Positions 53,655-64,000 of a stretch of DNA of 64,000 nt are shown here, piece by piece. The stretch lies in the NCBI RefSeq assembly GCF_947242115.1, contig NC_074721.1, forward strand, positions 37,329,254 to 37,393,253, in the 5' to 3' direction. The notes below the pieces were generated by a model. It saw only the letters and a program-made list of their open reading frames with translations. It did no database searches and had not been told where the DNA came from. Within the stretch, counting starts at the first letter, position 1. Every line of letters starts with the position of its first letter. The stretch comes from Biomphalaria glabrata (lineage: Eukaryota; Mollusca; Gastropoda; Planorbidae). Both the position numbers and the translations under genes were made by a program.

Positions 53655-54040
53655 TATAGGCCCCCGAAAGGGGAATAGGCTCTATTAGTTTTGTGTGGTC
53701 TATCCTATCTGTCCATCCGTCCCGTTTAGATATCGTAAATTAGAAAAGATATTGAAAATCCGACATCATAATTTTCTAGACCAGCGGTTCTCAACCTTTT
53801 AAGCCCGGCGATCCCTTTTTACAATCCCCCACTCTGCCGCGACCCCCCTCCACACACACACACACACAGCAATAGAAGAATAGACAAAAACAATCCATAT
53901 TTTCGATGGTCTTAGGCGACCCCTGACAAATCGTCATTCGACCCCATTCAAGGGGGTCGCGACTCACAGGTTGAGAATCCCTGTTCTAGACCTTTCAAAG
54001 TTCTGATGTAAAGGCTACTTTTCTTTTTTTTAAAAAGAAA
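53655..54040 (+). repeat. dispersed repeat E, interrupted by a MITE
   Basis: GGCCCCCGAAAGGGGAATAG, TCCCGTTTAGATATCGTAAA and CCGACATCATAATTTTCTAG, then the MITE at 53782-53983, then ACCTTTCAAAGTTCTGATG. Antisense counterpart at 44440-44620. Confidence 0.7.
53782..53983 (+). mobile_element. 202-bp hAT MITE nested in repeat E
   Basis: CAGCGGTTCTCAACC ... GGTTGAGAATCCCTG with exact duplications TTCTAGAC at 53774-53781 and 53984-53991. It contains an (AC)n run that the copy at 46403 lacks. Confidence 0.95.
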
Positions 54041-54244
54041 AATTAAATTTTTAAAATCAACTATGCAAGCAGTTATTTTCATAAAAATACACCATTGTTA
54101 CAACTATTCACTATTAATAGTTACAAACACAGGAGGCTATTTAGTAATATAGTATTTTTAAAGAGAAATAATGTATTTAGTATGCATATAAGTAGAAAAT
54201 AATTTAAAAGAACAATTAATAAGTAGTTTTTCATATTATCGCGT

Positions 54245-55080
54245 GAACTACAAATATAACAATTGTTCAACAATTGTCAGTAACCTAGACTTAGACATCG
54301 AGCTGACAAAAAGGATAGGAAAAGCTACCACAGCATTGGCAAAACTCTCCAAGCGCGTCTGGGAAAATGGTAAATTGACCACAGCGACCAAAATCCTAGT
54401 CTACAACGCCTGTGTTGTGAGCACTCTCCTTTATGGCAGTGAAAGCTGGTCAACATACATGTACCAAGAGCACAGATTGAATAGTTTCCACTTGCGCTGC
54501 CTGAGACGCATAATGGGCATCTCTTGGAGGGACCATGTCTCCAATCAGGAAGTTTTGAGACTGGCCAATATGAACAGCATGTATGCTCTCCTGACACAAA
54601 GGAGATTACGCTGGCTCGGACATGTCACCCGCATGCCAGATGGTAGAATCCCGAAAGATATCTTATATGCTGAGCTGTGGAAGGAGTCAGACCCAAGGGC
54701 CGCCCAAGACTAACATATAGAGATGTCTGCAAGCGAGACATGAGAGCCTCAGGCATCAGTGAAAGTATGTGGGAAAACATAGCCAAAGACCGGAGTGCAT
54801 GGAGACAGACTGTGCGTGCTGGGACAACCCTTGCTGAGAACAAAAGAATTGAAGCGGCTTTAATCAAGAGGGAAAAAAAGAAAGCTGCCCTGTCTGCTAG
54901 CCCTAAATCAGAGGCATACAAATGTACGAATTGTGGCAAAGTCTGCCGTTCTAGAATTGGCTTGATTAGCCACACCAGATTCTGCCCCGTCTCAAGATTA
55001 AGCCAAAACCAGTGACTCACTTGGGCGCATCCATTGCCTTTCGAGACAAAAGGAGCCATATATATATACAAATATAAATA
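54245..55080 (+). mobile_element. LINE ORF2 C-terminus with zinc-finger end (RTE/I-like)
   Basis: The first frame reads TKRIGKATTALAKLSKRVWE, then LLYGSESWSTY, HLRCLRRIMGISWRDHVSNQ and RRLRWLGHVTRMPDGRIP. A one-base shift near 54675-54680 moves to a second frame with GVRPKGRPRLTYRDVCKRDM and a terminal CCHC-like finger (CTNCGKVCRSRIGLISHTRF). The copy is 5' truncated just before 54245, with no RT catalytic box, and ends in a TATA/AAAT tail. Confidence 0.9.
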
Positions 55081-55109
55081 ATACTCACAGATTATTTAGA
55101 TCATCATTA

Positions 55110-55375
55110 TATGACAGTAGTTGGGTCAGGATCACATCTAATTTCACCTTCACTTTTACCTCTCCCTTGGTCTTCTGGGCCGTTGGGCACCACTCAAGAT
55201 CTGTCAGCCTTCTTTCTCCATTCTTCTCTTTCATTTTCCTTTGATAGAATTTTATTCTGATATTCTTTCTGAAAATATTGAAACCTACCTTTTTACCTGC
55301 CTGCGTAGACCACTTCGGGGGCCGATTTTGAGTTTGTGTTTCCACACAAACTGTCTTTGTAATCTTGTTTTTCCT
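55110..55375 (-). repeat. dispersed repeat F, copy 2
   Basis: Antisense of 48106-48365 (ACCACTTCGGGGGCCGATTT, TTTCCACACAAACTGTCTTT), preserved over ~260 bp. Confidence 0.72.
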
Positions 55376-55715
55376 TTTTTTTTTAATACGATTTATTTTT
55401 AAAGTACTTAGACCATATTGCCATTTAAAATGCAAAATTGGATCATATTCTTATAAGAAATGTGGGCCATGTGTAGTCATGTAGATAATATATTGTCGTC
55501 CTGAATTTAACGAAGTCCTTGAAAATAAAATTTCTTTCAAAAGGAACCCAAAAATTCCGAGAAACATAATTCTAAATGTTTTTATTGGTGCATTTACCAG
55601 CTGACAAGCATGCATTCCAATTGCAAATATTTTGATGTTCAACAATGTGTACTTAGAAATGAACGAATCAGCACAAAAAAATGTTCCTGTACATCACTCA
55701 GTCATTATCAACTTG

Positions 55716-56239
55716 CAGGACAGGTCTCAGGCCACTGCAACCTATGCGGTCGCAGTGGGCCCCGCGCTTTCATAGGTGCCGTTCTAATTCTAGGTGCAAT
55801 TATTAAATTGCAAAATATATACAAACAATTCCTGGACATCTCCTGAATTTATTAAAATCTCCTGAAAACTTATAAAAAGCTCCTGAAAAATAGACGAAAT
55901 TGTCATTTGTGGGTGTCATTCATTGCGGAAAACGCCAATCCTACGCGATAAAAGAAATAAGGCATTTTCAGCTTTCATGTAATAAAATGTGGGCGAATTT
56001 TCACCTAAATCGGAAGGTCCAATACTATATCTACTTTTATAGTCACTGGCATATAAATATGCCATAGGTTGCAAGGTTCGTAAAGTAAAATTAATTTGAT
56101 CGCAATTTTGTACCTAGAAAAGTCGAATTTTTTTCTAATACAAAATCTTAATTTTCATTTATTTTCGTTATTCCCTCCCAGACTAGGCCCCGCGCAATGA
56201 GTTTCGCATAGGGCCCCGCAATTTTTAGGACCGGCCCTG
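55716..56239 (+). mobile_element. hAT-like element, CAGGGCCGG family (copy c)
   Basis: It starts CAGGACAGGTCTCAGGCCAC and ends TTTAGGACCGGCCCTG, with exact 8-bp duplications TCAACTTG at 55708-55715 and 56240-56247. Subterminal GGGCCCCGCGCTTTCATAGG is identical to copy b. Confidence 0.92.
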
Positions 56240-56399
56240 TCAACTTGTGTATAAGTCGTGTGTCCTGCGCCATTGTGCTCACGCTGAAGGGTCCAAAGGA
56301 ACTGTTACTATGACCGCTTTTCCAAAATCATTAGTAGATAAACCACACGCTGACAGACAGGCACCGGTCTCCAGATGTTAACTTATCATCAAACCATGA

Positions 56400-56561
56400 T
56401 TGTTTTGTTTGACATGTTTTGGATGTTCCTTCATAGTCTACTACCTAGTCCAAACCTCCCGCAGGACGACGGGGGATGGGAGCGGGCATGGTTTGAACCC
56501 GGGACTATCGATAAATCCAAACGACAGTCCAGCGCGCAAACCGCACGACCAGGAAGCCATT
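56400..56561 (-). repeat. tRNA-derived SINE, family 2
   Basis: TGACATGTTTTGGATGTTCC, CAAACCTCCCGCAGGACGAC, GGTTTGAACCCGGGACTATC and GCGCAAACCGCACGACCAGG. About 180 bp upstream of the cysteine-rich peptide gene. Confidence 0.9.
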
Positions 56562-56741
56562 GAGGCTAAGTTTTGTTGTGTAACCCCAGTGGACTAGATA
56601 CAAGTAGAATGTGATTTTTAATTTCATATCTCTGTTATACAAAAAGTAACGAAAATTTACATATTAAGCTGTATTGACAAATTACTGTTATTTGGTAAAC
56701 GTTCCATTTGTTTAATATTAACTTTTTTAACGCCAGATAAC

Positions 56742-59221
56742 ATGAGACTGATGTTGAGTTTGTTTCTTACTGCTATCGTCTTCATAGAGAGGACACACGG
56801 CATAGTGTGCACAGCCAACATCTGCGACCTAGTGGATTGTATACATCATACACCAGAGAACTGCCCCGGGAAATTCGTGAAGAATGGCGGCTATTGTGGC
56901 TGCTGTGACGCCTGTTTGGCTATTTTAAGTAGGTCAAACTGTCACTGTCAGGGGTAGCATTTGGTATTGTGTATCATTATCGGGATTATAGGTTACACTT
57001 TATGTGTTTATCAGGGCCGGATTTAAGGGGGTGGGCAGGCGGGGCTACTGCCATGGAGTTCGACAAGAAAGGGACATCCACAAAAATAAAATTAAAAAAA
57101 AAATATATATCCGAATTTCGACGGGTCAGAAACTTTGAAATTTTTTTTGTTTATTAGTTTCTAAGATTTTTTTTTTTACTGTAAACACTTAAAATCTTAC
57201 GTCGGAAGGCAACACTGTTGTGATTAAGAACTGTTCGCTTGTAGCATGATTGCAATATGTAAATGTAGCTACGGTTTACAGCAGTGGACCAAGGACCTTA
57301 CCCACAGAAACTCAAAAATATACACTTTTTAAAAATAAAATATGCATATTAAAAAGGAAAATAAGTCTAAATTTAAAGGTTATTCATTTATTTCTTTTTA
57401 AATACGGCATGCTTTAAGATATATAAGTTGTGTTATTCCTAAATGGTACTTTATTAAAGCTTTCCAAAAAGTGTAAGGGCCTCCATGAAAATTCTATCCT
57501 AGGGTCTCTACATACTTAAATCCGGCACTGGTTTTTATCATAAATTGTATGTAATGTGTTATCTTGATATTGGGTCATAATTTATGTATGTCAGGGATAT
57601 TAGGTAACACGTTATATTTTTTTGTCGTAGATATTTTGTAATAAATGTATATCTTTTCAGGGTAATAGGTCTTCATGAATGTCTGTCAGGGACAGTAACT
57701 CACGATGTAAAATATGACAGGCATGTTGTAGGATAAGCTGATTTAGTCTTTCCTTTCGTTTCCACTTCCTTTCTCGTAAGCTCCTTAACTCTTTCTCTCC
57801 GTATTTATTTACCACATTCTGGTGGAATCAACGCTGGTATCGTCAGTTAGGAGAAAAAGAGTTTTAAAATAAAACTAAACTTTTTAGACTATGCCAAAAA
57901 GATTAGGCCTAAACATCAAACTGGTTTTATTTTATTTTTTTCTCTAGTTGGAGGATTTTCACTTATTAACTAAACAATATCAAGAACGCTAAATTGAAAT
58001 TCAATGTTGCCAACTTCATAGAAATGGAAATCAACACGAAATGGAAGTGCTGATACAATTATAGCAGGCTATTCTTTTAGTCTGATTAAAAAATGCAAAG
58101 TAAAAAAACAAACAAAAAAAAACTAGCTTATCAACACATTATTTCTCAGTAAAAGTTTGTCAAATGTTTGACATATTTCGGATGTTCCTTCAGAGTTGAA
58201 AATAATCTACTTTCTAGTGCAAACCTCCCGCATGACGACGGAGGATGGTAACGAGCAGGGTTTGAATCTGGGACTATCAAGATGACCGAACGACAGTCCA
58301 GCGCGCATAACGCACAACCAAGTAGACATCTTTACACTAGATATATATATATATATAAGCTTTTTTTCCATCTTAGATACATATATCTAATTACCTTGGA
58401 AATACAGGAAGGGAAGAATCATGTAAAAGTGATCCATTATTTTGCAAATTGTTACGTGATTATCTGGTAGTTTCAAGATGTAAAAGCTTTTAAAATCTTT
58501 GTGCCAAATGTGTTTCGCCAGCCTATAAAATAGGAACACATTTTGTTGACGTTTAATTAATGATGAAGAGAAAAAAATATTACAATATAAAGATAAGGAT
58601 ATAATGTTCAGGTAAGTGATTTAGAGTCATTTCTAAAAAAATAACAGTGACAATGAAGATGAAATCGATTCCAGGTCTTAAACTTGGGAGCAGAATGCAA
58701 CTAAATCCCATGTGGCATTTAAATGTTTTTGACTACGTAGACCTAATTATGTCTTGATGAAACTTGACGCTAATCCATAAGAATGGATGTATTGACAACA
58801 CCAAAATTTGTTAACTGTTTCTTTTGTAATGTATTAAAACTAGCTTTAAAATATTGTTATGACTTTGCCATGCGCACCGCTATCCAAGATAGTGCAGAAA
58901 GAAGGTGCGCACTATCTGTGACTAAACAAGTCGGATGTTGACTTGGGAGAGACAAACGATTTCCGCCCAAGGAGACAGCCAATATGGAGATGCTGTACTC
59001 AAGGCAGATAACCCTTTGTGTTTGTCATGTCTCTATGTAAATAAACGTCTTCGTCTCGTTAAGTTGCCTCCCTGCAGTTATTACAATAGTGTGTCCTTTT
59101 TTTTTCCCTAGAACCTGGTGATACCTGCTACAGTTTATTTTTAGCTGGATCCCCTAACACGACTATCTGCCCTGACAACTACCACTGTGATACAAATACC
59201 TTTAAGTGTACAGCGAATTAA
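56742..59221 (+). CDS. secreted 12-cysteine peptide precursor (two exons)
   Basis: Exon 1 is 56742-56928 and exon 2 is 59112-59221. The donor is TTAA|GTAGGT and the acceptor TTTCCCTAG|AACC. They join in frame to 98 residues. Residues 1-20 are a signal peptide (MRLMLSLFLTAIVFIERTHG), so it should be secreted. The mature part has 12 cysteines (23, 28, 33, 41, 52, 54, 55, 58, 67, 82, 88, 95) and could form six disulfides. The CGCCDAC cluster, GDTC and CDTNTFKC recall small protease-inhibitor or IGFBP-N-terminal-like cysteine domains, but I cannot name the family. Unspliced, exon 1 reads through to a stop at 56957, so a short alternative product is possible. ACGCCAG (AG at 56735-56736) may be an acceptor from an upstream non-coding exon. 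The intron holds a hAT-like element, a SINE and a solo LTR. Confidence 0.82.
57012..57530 (+). mobile_element. hAT-like element, CAGGGCCGGATTTAA family, in the peptide-gene intron
   Basis: CAGGGCCGGATTTAAGGGGG ... CTTAAATCCGGCACTG are inverted; GTGTTTAT/GTTTTTAT flanks are an 8-bp duplication with one change. The interior matches the fragment at 37360-37692 in reverse. Confidence 0.88.
58150..58330 (-). repeat. tRNA-derived SINE, family 2 (diverged)
   Basis: TTTGACATATTTCGGATGTT, CAAACCTCCCGCATGACGAC, GGTTTGAATCTGGGACTATC and ACGACAGTCCAGCGCGC, in the peptide-gene intron. Confidence 0.85.
58855..59085 (+). mobile_element. probable solo LTR (retroviral-like element fossil)
   Basis: A 231-bp block starts TGTTATGACT and ends AGTTATTACA, giving TG...CA ends with a short terminal inverted repeat, and an AATAAA lies near its 3' side. 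No internal region or second LTR is present. It sits in the intron of the peptide gene, shortly before exon 2. The flanks do not give a clear target duplication, so the copy is probably not recent. The family cannot be named from an LTR alone. Confidence 0.5.
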
Positions 59222-59350
59222 ATGAAAAGTACGTTCATGGTTTTTCTGGTTGGCCTCAAGTTTAATGCATCACGTGATGATACATGCTGTTATTAACTTA
59301 GGTCTATTGTATATGATTTTTTTCGATTACATGTAATTACAAATATTTTA

Positions 59351-59356
59351 AATAAA
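59351..59356 (+). terminator. possible polyadenylation signal for the peptide gene
   Basis: AATAAA 130 bp after the stop codon, in AT-rich sequence and well placed. Confidence 0.6.
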
Positions 59357-59564
59357 ATTATTAAAGAAAAACATTTCTTGATGTTTACAATATATATTGA
59401 AGAGTTGATACACAGTACCTCCTCTTTTTATTTCAATTTCTAAGCAAAAAATAATAATAGAGTTAAATAAACAAGAAAGAAGATAAATCAATATGGGGAA
59501 ACTATGGGGTGATATAAGTTTTGTAACCTTAAGGAAAAAAAAAAAGAAAATATGATGACGTATG

Positions 59565-60645
59565 GGGGGGGGCGGCGCAATGTCCTCTCAGGCATTGGGG
59601 AGGGGGGGGGCAATGTCCTCTCATCTCAAGCATTGGGGAGGGGGGCGCAATGTCCTCTCAGGCATTGGGGAGGGGGCAATGTCCTCTCAAGCATTGGGGA
59701 GGGGGGGCAATATCCTCTCATCTCAAGCATTGGGGAGGCGGGCGCAATGTCCTCTCAAGCATTGGTGAGGGGGGGGGGGCAATATCCTCTCATCTCAAGC
59801 ATTGGGGAGGGGGGCGCAATGTCCTCTCAGGCATTGGGGAGGGGGGGCAATGTCCTCTCATCTCAAGCATTGGGGAGGGGGGCGCAATGTCCTCTCAGGC
59901 ATTGGGGAGGGGGGCAATGTCCTCTCAGGCATTGGGGATGGGGGCGCAATGTCCTCTCAGGCATTGGGGAGGGGGCGCAATGACCTCTCAGGCATTGGGG
60001 AGGGGGGGCAATGTCCTCTCAGGCATTGGGGAGGGGGGCAATGTCCTCTCAAGCATTGGGGAGGGGGGGCAATATCCTCTCATCTCAAGCATTGGGGAGG
60101 CGGGCGCAATGTCCTCTCAAGCATTGGTGAGGGGGGGGCAATATCCTCTCATCTCAAGCATTGGGGAGGGGGGCGCAATGTCCTCTCAGGCATTGGGGAG
60201 GGGGGGCAATGTCCTCTCATCTCAAGCATTGGGGAGGGGGGCGCAATGTCCTCTCAGGCATTGGGGAGGGGGGCAATGTCCTCTCAGGCATTGGGGATGG
60301 GGGCGCAATGTCCTCTCAGGCATTGGGGAGGGGGCGCAATGACCTCTCAGGCATTGGGGAGGGGGGGCAATGTCCTCTCAGGCATTGGGGAGGGGGGCAA
60401 TGTCCTCTCATCTCAAGCATTGGGGAGAGAGCAATATCCTCTCATCTCAAGCATTGGGGAGGCGGGCGCAATGTCCTCTCAAGCATTGGTGAGGGGGGGG
60501 CAATATCCTCTCATCTCAAGCATTGGGGAGGGGGGCGCAATGTCCTCTCAGGCATTGGGGAGGGGGGGGGCAATATCCTCTCATCTCAAGCATTGGGGAG
60601 GGGGGGGCGCAATGTCCTCTCAAGCATTGGGGAGAGGGGGGCGCA
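59565..60645. repeat. G-rich minisatellite (GGGGCAATGTCCTCTCA) with ~359-bp higher-order period
   Basis: Short (GCAATGTCCTCTCARGCATT plus a G-run) and long (with an extra TCTCATCTCAAGC) units alternate. The block starting 59802 recurs at 60161 with the same unit order, a 359-bp higher-order repeat. G-runs of 5-9 alternate with single A. The glycine-rich frames (up to 308 codons) follow from the repeat and change frame at each G-run. Confidence 0.95.
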
Positions 60646-61176
60646 AACGCGACATTATGTTTTTGAAGGAAACACATATTTTCATTGTAGTTATAAATCC
60701 ATGTTCAAACATCAACCTAGTAAAATAATATAGGTACAAATGAAAAGGAAAATATTTTAATTAAGGGGTGTTATTTCATCTTCCAGGTTTAGGGATTTAA
60801 AATGTATACCGACTTCTTGGGAGGTATTAGCGCCTGTATCGACACAGGTAGACATTTGAAAGGATCTCCGATAACGGGATTTAGCTACACGCTCTTCTAT
60901 CAGAGCGGTTTTATTTCTTGTTAATTTCTTTACTCACTTTTCTGTAGGTATTTCGTTCGTGTTAAAAAAAAAAAATAGGCTACTTTATAAAAAAAGGAAT
61001 AAACTCTCTTGTGGTGAGTAAACTGTGATTGATTATTGTCACGGGTCACTGTTTGTGCTTGTTTGTCGGTGTGATCTTGAGGGGGGGGGCGATCAATTGC
61101 TCATTATTGCAAGGCTTTTTCTCCACTAACCCTAATACATTTTACATACAAAACAAAATTAGTTGATTACGACCAA
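60646..61176. other. non-coding, nothing recognised
   Basis: No supported feature was found between the minisatellite and the MITE at 61177; it contains an A-run and one short G-run. Confidence 0.4.
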
Positions 61177-61336
61177 TGGACCTCATTCACCAATCGTAAA
61201 TAAACACATTTAGCCACGTCATAACAATGAAAATGCGTATCACGTGACAGCCACTAAGGATAAGATCATTTGTATAGAAGATATATAGAATCACGTGGCT
61301 AAATGTTGTTTGTTTACGATTGGTGAAGGGGGTCCA
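61177..61336. mobile_element. palindromic MITE (TGGACCTCATTCA family), copy 3
   Basis: The cleanest copy: left arm TGGACCTCATTCACCAATCG, AACACATTTAGCCACGTC; right arm ACGTGGCTAAATGTTGTTTG, ACGATTGGTGAAGGGGGTCC. A TATCACGTGACAGCC motif is in the middle. Confidence 0.88.
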
Positions 61337-61749
61337 TTGATTAACTATTTGGTAAATTTTTTTGTTTCGTTCAGGATTTTTCGATGACAATGAATAATTT
61401 TGCAAAGTTTTGAAACTTTAACCGAGAATGGAAACTGGAAGAAACAAGGTGTAAACATTTTGGTTGGGACCAAAACAGACGGATTGAGGTGATATAAACC
61501 TGGTAAAAATGTCAGCCACAATACATTTGAAATGAAATAACAATCCCTTTTATTACAGAAGTACTTGCGCTTTATGTAAACTCGATTGTCCTTCACATAA
61601 AAGTATTGGCCAGTTTAGCCTGCTTCTATATTAGCTTCTATCTTAGCCTATTGACGTGCGTTTTTGGCCAGTCTCAGACACTTTTATTTCAACCTCTTTG
61701 ACCTACTCTGTTCTTGGCTTATTGTGGTGGGTTTGGCTATGGAACAACC
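61337..61749. other. non-coding, nothing recognised
   Basis: No supported feature; short open frames on the minus strand have no conserved content. Confidence 0.4.
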
Positions 61750-61950
61750 AGATAGACCTGTTAACTACGTCACCCTAAGGCCAATGTTAATCAACAACCA
61801 CTCCAGCCCAACATAACCAAATCCCTGTACGGCAGTGCTGAACAACTGAAGAAAACAGCGCACTATTTTTCCTTGGCACAGTCTGCAAAAGAGCTCACAG
61901 CTCAGCAGCACTGCAGCAATAAAGCTGGCTAGAAGAAGAAGAAGAAGTGG
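61750..61950 (+). repeat. retroposon-like 3' end sharing the minisatellite core
   Basis: CAGCCCAACATAACCAAATC, AACAACTGAAGAAAACAGCG and CAGTCTGCAAAAGAGCTCAC lead to GCAATAAAGCTGGCTAGAAG and an (AAG)n tail. The last block is the core of the 51-bp minisatellite unit at 3790-4345. Confidence 0.6.
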
Positions 61951-62792
61951 TGGGTTCAGTCCAGAATTGAATAAACAAGACAAAGTGTAGATCGATCTCA
62001 AACTTGTATAACAGATTTTTAAAAAAAAAACACGAACAGAATAAGCATGTAGGCCTATAAAAAAACACAAAGGAACTACAGAATGTGGCATCAAGGAGTA
62101 GAACCAAGCTTCAGCCAAGAGAGTCAGTAGCAAAGGACAGTGGCCGCATTTCTTCCGTTTAAAACAGTTGATTTCGTGGCCTTCCCGGGACAGAGGTAAA
62201 CTCGGTCTTTGTGGACCGGTGCTTGGTCAAGTTTGGCCTCCTGTTAGATTTTTAAAAATTCTGCCCACTACATAACTATGAGAAAGAGTGTGTTGCATAC
62301 GCAAGGATAATGAATTTCTGAACTCTTGAAAACTCTTGACAACCGGGTAACCTGCTGTCTCTCCATTAATACCTCCTGAGGATTTCTTTTTATACAGAAG
62401 ACAGAAGACTTTAAAAAAAATATCCGTAAAACATAGACGAAACGAATAAGCTGTAATGAATGGTCATACATTTTAGACTCCAAACATAGTGTAGGCCTAC
62501 ATTTTTTTCCCTAGGAAATCTGGAAAATTGTGTTTAAATTATACCAAGTTTCTTTCTTTTTCATTACATTTTTAATACTCTCATATATCCCTCTTTGGGA
62601 ACTTACAGTACTTTCCAAGACCCCCCAGCTGACTAATTAGAGACGAGAATGATATTTTCTTTGTTTAAGGCAGTACTGCTTAACCCCCTCTATGAATCAA
62701 ATGATAAACACACAAAGACACAGAGTTATTCAGACCTAAGCTCAACTCCTACGTTACAATCCAATATTCAACCATTGGTTCCTCTTGCTAGT
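61951..62792. other. non-coding, nothing recognised
   Basis: No gene or transposon end that I can support lies in this ~840 bp before the satellite. Confidence 0.4.
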
Positions 62793-64000
62793 CTTCCATT
62801 CAGACACTCTCTTCCATTCAGACACTCTCTTCCATTCAGACACTCTCTTCCATTCAGACACTCTCTTCCATTCAGACACCCTCTTCCATTCAGACACCCT
62901 CTTCCATTCAGACACCCTCTTCCATTCAGACACTCTCTTCCATTCAGACACTCTCTTCCATTCAGACACTCTCTTCCATTCAGACACTCTTTTCCATTCA
63001 GACACTCTCTTCCATTCTGACACTCTCTTCCATTCAGACACTCTCTTCCATTCAGACACTCTCTTCCGTTCAGACACTCTCTTCCATTCAGACACTCTCT
63101 TCCATTCAGACACTCTCTTCCATTCAGACACGCTCTTCCATTCAGACACTCTCTTCCATTCAGACACTCTCTTCCATTCAGACACGCTCTTCCATTCAGA
63201 CACGCTCTTCCATTCAGACACTCTCTTCCATTCAGACACTTTCTTCCATTCAGACACTCTCTTCCATTCAGACACGCTCTTCCATTCAGACACTCTCTTC
63301 CATTCAGACACTCTCTTCCATTCAGACACTCTCTTCCATTCAGACACTCTCTTCCATTCAGACACGCTCTTCCATTCAGACACTCTCTTCCATTCAGACA
63401 CTCTCTTCCATTCAGACACTCTCTTCCATTCAGACACTCTCTTCCATTCAGACACGCTCTTCCATTCAGACACGCTCTTCCATTCAGACACTCTCTTCCA
63501 TTCAGACACTTTCTTCCATTCAGACACTCTCTTCCATTCAGACACGCTCTTCCATTCAGACACTCTCTTCCATTCAGACACTCTCTTCCATTCAGACACT
63601 CTCTTCCATTCAGACACTCTCTTCCATTCAGACACGCTCTTCCATTCAGACACTCTCTTCCATTCAGACACTCTCTTCCATTCAGACACTCTCTTCCATT
63701 CAGACACTCTCTTCCATTCAGACACGCTCTTCCATTCAGACACTCTCTTCCATTCAGACACTCTCTTCCATTCAGACACTCTCTTCCATTCAGACACTCT
63801 CTTCCATTCAGACACCCTCTTCCATTCAGACACTCTCTTCCATTCAGACACGCTCTTCCATTCAGACACTCTCTTCCATTCAGACACTCTCTTCCATTCA
63901 GACACTCTCTTCCATTCAGACACGCTCTTCCATTCAGACACTCTCTTCCATTCAGACACTCTCTTCCATTCAGACACTCTCGTCCATTCAGACACTCTCT
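62793..64000. repeat. 18-bp satellite (CACTCTCTTCCATTCAGA), about 67 units, runs off the window
   Basis: Uniform 18-bp units with single-base variants (CACGCTC, CACCCTC, CACTTTC). The order of CACGCTC variants repeats with a 270-bp (15-unit) period: 63185/63203/63275/63365 recur at 63455/63473/63545/63635. The minus-strand frame of 413 codons reads SEWKRV repeats because 18 is divisible by three. The array is open at the window edge. Confidence 0.97.

Noticed and set aside
56742-56957. 71-codon unspliced peptide as the main product
   Set aside because: It ends in SRSNCHCQG with an odd arrangement; the spliced form has a clean acceptor, an even set of 12 cysteines and a polyadenylation signal after it.
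59552-60733. Long glycine-rich frames (up to 308 codons)
   Set aside because: They follow the G-rich minisatellite and move between frames as G-run lengths change; no start context or exon structure.
62754-63995. 413-codon minus-strand frame of SEWKRV repeats
   Set aside because: By-product of the 18-bp satellite; sequence variation follows unit duplication, not codon constraint.

Overview
This window is intron-rich, visibly AT-rich animal DNA, most likely from a gastropod mollusc (possibly a freshwater pulmonate). Three things suggest this. Coding exons are separated by large introns. Several tRNA-derived SINEs recur in it. Non-LTR retrotransposon tails and hAT-type DNA transposons also recur many times. 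I could run no search, so the organism is inferred from style and from remembered gene families.

I can support three host genes, all on the + strand. (1) 14750-27591 is a four-exon GT10 alpha-1,3-fucosyltransferase: a type II Golgi membrane protein of 428 aa whose first intron is 10.8 kb and almost entirely mobile-element sequence. (2) 37834-45296 is an eight-exon peroxisomal trans-2-enoyl-CoA reductase-like SDR enzyme (PECR-like): 311 aa, ending in the peroxisomal import tripeptide SKL, with one intron that appears to use a GC donor. (3) 56742-59221 is a two-exon gene for a small secreted peptide: 98 aa with 12 cysteines in the mature part and no confident family. These genes do not form a pathway together.

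The rest is a layered repeat landscape. 1-14.7 kb holds SINEs, LINE 3' ends, a 51-bp minisatellite, a 2-kb hAT-like element with a GGATCCAG terminus and a GTTTTGGCGC-rich MITE. 15-27 kb is the fucosyltransferase intron. There an L2-like LINE is split by two hAT elements, each with its own 8-bp target duplication. 27.6-37.7 kb holds a LINE tail starting at the fucosyltransferase stop codon, palindromic MITEs, a 5'-truncated LINE with an open RT reading frame and a second GGATCCAG element. 45.3-56.7 kb holds more SINEs and MITEs, a 1.9-kb array of a 16-bp unit and an RTE/I-like LINE 3' end. 59.5-60.7 kb is a G-rich minisatellite with higher-order structure. 62.8 kb to the window end is an 18-bp satellite with a 270-bp higher-order period that runs off the edge.

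Most long open frames here come from tandem repeats with periods divisible by three, or from (TA)n, and are not genes. The most useful observations are the many exact 8-bp target duplications that fix transposon ends, the nesting order they give, the GC-AG intron in the PECR-like gene, the 12-cysteine peptide gene, and a transposon family that carries telomere-like repeats and its own satellite.
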